From NCBI GenBank assembly GCA_964495505.1, contig CAZBVM010000033.1, positions 1 through 5,211 on the forward strand: 5,211 bases of DNA. The letters run 5' to 3'. Below the pieces are notes generated by a model that made no database searches, was not told the DNA's origin, and saw nothing but the letters and a program-made list of their open reading frames with translations. This DNA is from JACPHB01 sp964495505 (GTDB lineage: Bacteria > Patescibacteriota > Minisyncoccia > UBA10092). Positions 4,073 through 5,211 of this stretch are shown here, in pieces (position 1 is the stretch's first letter; each line of letters opens with the position of its first letter). The position numbers and the translations under genes are program-made.

Positions 4073-4597
4073 ATGCAGATACTTTTGGAATTTCTTGGCT
4101 TTACTTCACTTACGAGCAGTTTGTGGAATGCCGCTTCCTATCTGGCATTCATAGCTATTATTATTGGTGTTTTTTGGGAACGATACCGCAATTGGCTTAT
4201 CACAATTGGAGCGATGGCGCTTGCCATTTACGCAGCAGCATTTTTAAAAAATACGCTTCTGACAACGCTGCAAATCGTGATTACTATTTCCGGGATTCTT
4301 CAATTGTGCCGAGTTTCACGAAATTCGGCAATGCGCATAATGATCGGATGCACCGTTGCCGCATACTTTTTTCTCATCTTTAAAAACGCCATTGCAGATG
4401 CTTGGTCATTTGTCGGTTCTTTAGGCCTTTTAGGGATTGCTTTTGGCCTGACAATACTGCCAAAGCGTTACGGCTTCCTTGTTATGGCCGCGGGTGGACT
4501 GCTTCTCGTCGCATATTCTTTCATTATCAACGCCTGGGTTTTCTTTTTTCTTAATATTTTCTTTTTTGTGGCTAACCTTCGTACTTGGAATAAATGA
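4073..4597 (+). CDS. Polytopic membrane protein, 174 aa, possibly PnuC/SWEET-fold
   Basis: The ATG at 4073 has GGGAG at 4061-4065, spaced 7 nt, one of the clearest Shine-Dalgarno sites in the window. The protein is almost entirely hydrophobic, with six or seven predicted helices at about residues 19-36, 41-57, 64-79, 88-103, 112-129, 133-152 and 154-169. The segments RYRNWLITIGAMALAIYAAA (37-56) and KRYGFLVMAAGGLLLVAYSF (131-150) look like pseudo-repeats, each followed by a helix with an early Gln or Asn. This fits the 3+1+3 layout of PnuC vitamin transporters and SWEET proteins, and the first half recalls the PnuC pattern. PnuC itself is longer, and no substrate residues can be assigned, so this is only a suggestion; a YgjV-like family is an alternative. 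It has its own promoter and terminator and lies just after the structured RNA. Confidence 0.85.
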   Translation: MQILLEFLGFTSLTSSLWNAASYLAFIAIIIGVFWERYRNWLITIGAMALAIYAAAFLKNTLLTTLQIVITISGILQLCRVSRNSAMRIMIGCTVAAYFFLIFKNAIADAWSFVGSLGLLGIAFGLTILPKRYGFLVMAAGGLLLVAYSFIINAWVFFFLNIFFFVANLRTWNK

Positions 4598-4605
4598 TCT
4601 ATTTT

Positions 4606-4630
4606 AATCGGGACTTTCCCCGATTTTTTT
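4606..4630 (+). terminator. Intrinsic terminator of the polytopic membrane protein gene
   Basis: AATCGGG (4606-4612) pairs with CCCGATT (4619-4625) around a 6-nt loop, followed by an uninterrupted T run (4624-4630). It begins 8 nt after the stop codon. Confidence 0.93.
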
Positions 4631-4646
4631 ATTGAGTTATCTTTCC

Positions 4647-4675
4647 TTGATTTTTAATAGGACATTTGCTACTCT
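4647..4675 (+). promoter_or_regulatory. Promoter of the DksA-like gene
   Basis: TTGATT (4647-4652), a 17-bp spacer and TACTCT (4670-4675), with a TG at 4667-4668 forming an extended -10. Exactly 7 nt separate the -10 from ATG 4683, which predicts a leaderless message and supports that start over the upstream TTG at 4632. Confidence 0.6.
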
Positions 4676-4682
4676 AAAACCA

Positions 4683-5066
4683 ATGTTAAATGACCAAACT
4701 TTATTCGAATTAAAAACCGCCCTTTTAAAAGAGCGGGATTTACTTACCAAAGAGCTTGAAACCATTGCCGCGCCCGACCCGAATCTTCCCGGCGATTGGG
4801 ATATTAAACACGAAGAATGGGAAGAGAACGAAATTACCAGCAAAGAAGAACTGGAAGGCGGGATAAGCGTTAATGAGTCCGACGAAGATATGAAAAATAA
4901 GGCTCTTTCCGACCGCCTTGAGTTGCGGCTTAAAGAAGTAAATGACGCATTAAAAAGAATGGAAGACGGAACTTATGGCGTTTGTGAAACCTGCCAAAAA
5001 GAAATCTCCATAGAACGCTTAAAAGCCAACCCAGCCGCTAAAACAGACACGGAACACGCTAAATAG
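4683..5066 (+). CDS. TraR/DksA-family protein with incomplete zinc finger, 127 aa
   Basis: Family members bind the secondary channel of RNA polymerase and change promoter choice, often with ppGpp. The start is ATG 4683, fixed by a promoter whose -10 ends 7 nt upstream; the in-frame TTG at 4632 lies before that promoter. Residues 5-30 and 70-94 should form the two long helices of a coiled coil, joined by an acidic linker (DWDIKHEEWEENEITSKEELEGG). The C-terminus carries the zinc-finger signature YGVCETCQKEISIERLKANP. Normally Cys-x2-Cys-x17-Cys-x2-Cys is present. Here the first pair is C101/C104, but the second pair positions are Asp122 and His125 (KTDTEHAK). Zinc binding would need Asp/His ligands or may be lost. 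The protein is shorter than E. coli DksA (151 aa). It sits just upstream of comM. Confidence 0.9.
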   Translation: MLNDQTLFELKTALLKERDLLTKELETIAAPDPNLPGDWDIKHEEWEENEITSKEELEGGISVNESDEDMKNKALSDRLELRLKEVNDALKRMEDGTYGVCETCQKEISIERLKANPAAKTDTEHAK

Positions 5067-5138
5067 TATTTTGTATTTAGTATTTTGTATACCAAATACC
5101 AGATACAATATACTAGATACAATATACTAGATACAAAT
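5064..5138. repeat. Tandem 14-bp (2 x 7) repeats forming a large inverted repeat
   Basis: Two copies of TAGTATTTTGTATT (5064-5077, and 5078-5091 with one change) are followed by 2.6 copies of AGATACAATATACT (5101-5114, 5115-5128, partial from 5129). The first block is complementary to the second: 5064-5090 against 5103-5129 matches at 24 of 27 positions, with a 12-nt loop. It overlaps the stop codon of the DksA-like gene and ends 3 nt before comM. It could form a hairpin that affects 3' stability or the comM start. TATACT within each unit (5109-5114, 5123-5128) could serve as a -10 for comM. Confidence 0.88.
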
Positions 5139-5141
5139 CTT

Positions 5142-5211
5142 ATGTCATCAAAATTATATTCCGCCGCCCTGCACGGCATCAACGCGAAAATTGTGGAGGT
5201 CGAGTGCGATT
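5142..5211 (+). CDS. comM: ComM/YifB family Mg-chelatase-like AAA+ ATPase, N-terminal fragment
   Basis: Only the first 23 codons are inside the window: MSSKLYSAALHGINAKIVEVECD. They fit the N-terminus of the YifB/ComM family (typical form KVYSAALxGIDAxLVEVEVDI), which begins with a Lon-protease-like S5 domain ahead of the AAA+ ATPase. In naturally transformable bacteria ComM is a hexameric helicase that drives branch migration during DNA uptake. ATG 5142 is the only sensible start. There is no Shine-Dalgarno; a TATACT (5123-5128) in the repeat 13 nt upstream could be its -10. The gene continues beyond the right edge. Confidence 0.85.
   Translation, partial: MSSKLYSAALHGINAKIVEVECD

Noticed and set aside
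4055..4080. GATTCGAAAT as a possible T-loop of a tRNA or tmRNA
   Set aside because: No acceptor stem, anticodon arm or CCA partner is present. The bases form the leader and start of the membrane gene.
4123..4383. Alternate plus-strand frame of 86 codons
   Set aside because: It is fully contained in the membrane protein gene in another frame, and that gene has a clear Shine-Dalgarno and helix pattern.
5064..5138. Repeat array as a CRISPR
   Set aside because: Units are 14 bp and directly adjacent, with no unique spacers, and no cas gene is present.
4973..5182. Minus-strand frame of 69 codons rich in Tyr, Leu and Ile
   Set aside because: Its sequence is the translated 14-bp repeat array plus the antisense of two real genes.

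Overview
The window looks like a piece of a small bacterial chromosome of the Candidate Phyla Radiation (Patescibacteria, probably Parcubacteria-like). This is inferred from several things: lysine- and isoleucine-rich proteins, a PNPase close to what I recall from that group, promoters placed so that messages would be leaderless, short AT-rich heptamer repeats, a single-pass hypothetical protein with a proline-rich N-terminus, and a short TraR/DksA-type protein next to comM. No taxonomic marker gene is present, so this assignment is tentative.

Layout. Positions 1-785 hold the 3' part of pnp (polynucleotide phosphorylase), followed closely by a 124-aa protein of unknown function and a two-gene RelE/ParE-type toxin-antitoxin module (1217-1694). 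The toxin gene runs directly into a second, non-coding copy of the pnp 3' end (about 1689-1765). Right behind that lies a fragment reading as a zinc-binding SEC-C tail (1768-1809). The 124-aa gene and the toxin-antitoxin pair are therefore bracketed by direct repeats of the pnp 3' end, as expected for a cargo segment inserted at the end of pnp. A minus-strand unit follows (2145 down to 1811), with its own promoter, Shine-Dalgarno, small membrane protein and terminator. Next come a bidirectional terminator and a 362-aa single-pass membrane protein (2246-3334).

The most striking part is 3335-4072, which has no credible gene on either strand. A strong promoter (TTGACT, 17 bp, TATTAT) starts a transcript near 3481. 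The following ~500 nt are almost completely tiled by complementary segments, including a 30-bp helix and a 17-bp helix closing a multibranched domain. I read this as a large structured non-coding RNA and recognise no known family in it. A perfect DnaA-box 9-mer lies just upstream of its promoter, and another lies at 2183-2191. The RNA ends at the promoter of a polytopic membrane protein (4073-4597), which resembles the PnuC/SWEET fold and has a clean terminator.

The right end holds a TraR/DksA-like protein (4683-5066) whose zinc finger has lost its second cysteine pair. After it come a 27-nt-arm inverted repeat built of 14-bp tandem units and the first 23 codons of comM (YifB-type Mg-chelatase-like ATPase). 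Themes that may be linked are RNA turnover (pnp and an mRNA-interferase-type toxin), transcription control (the DksA-like protein) and the unexplained RNA. No single pathway unites the genes.
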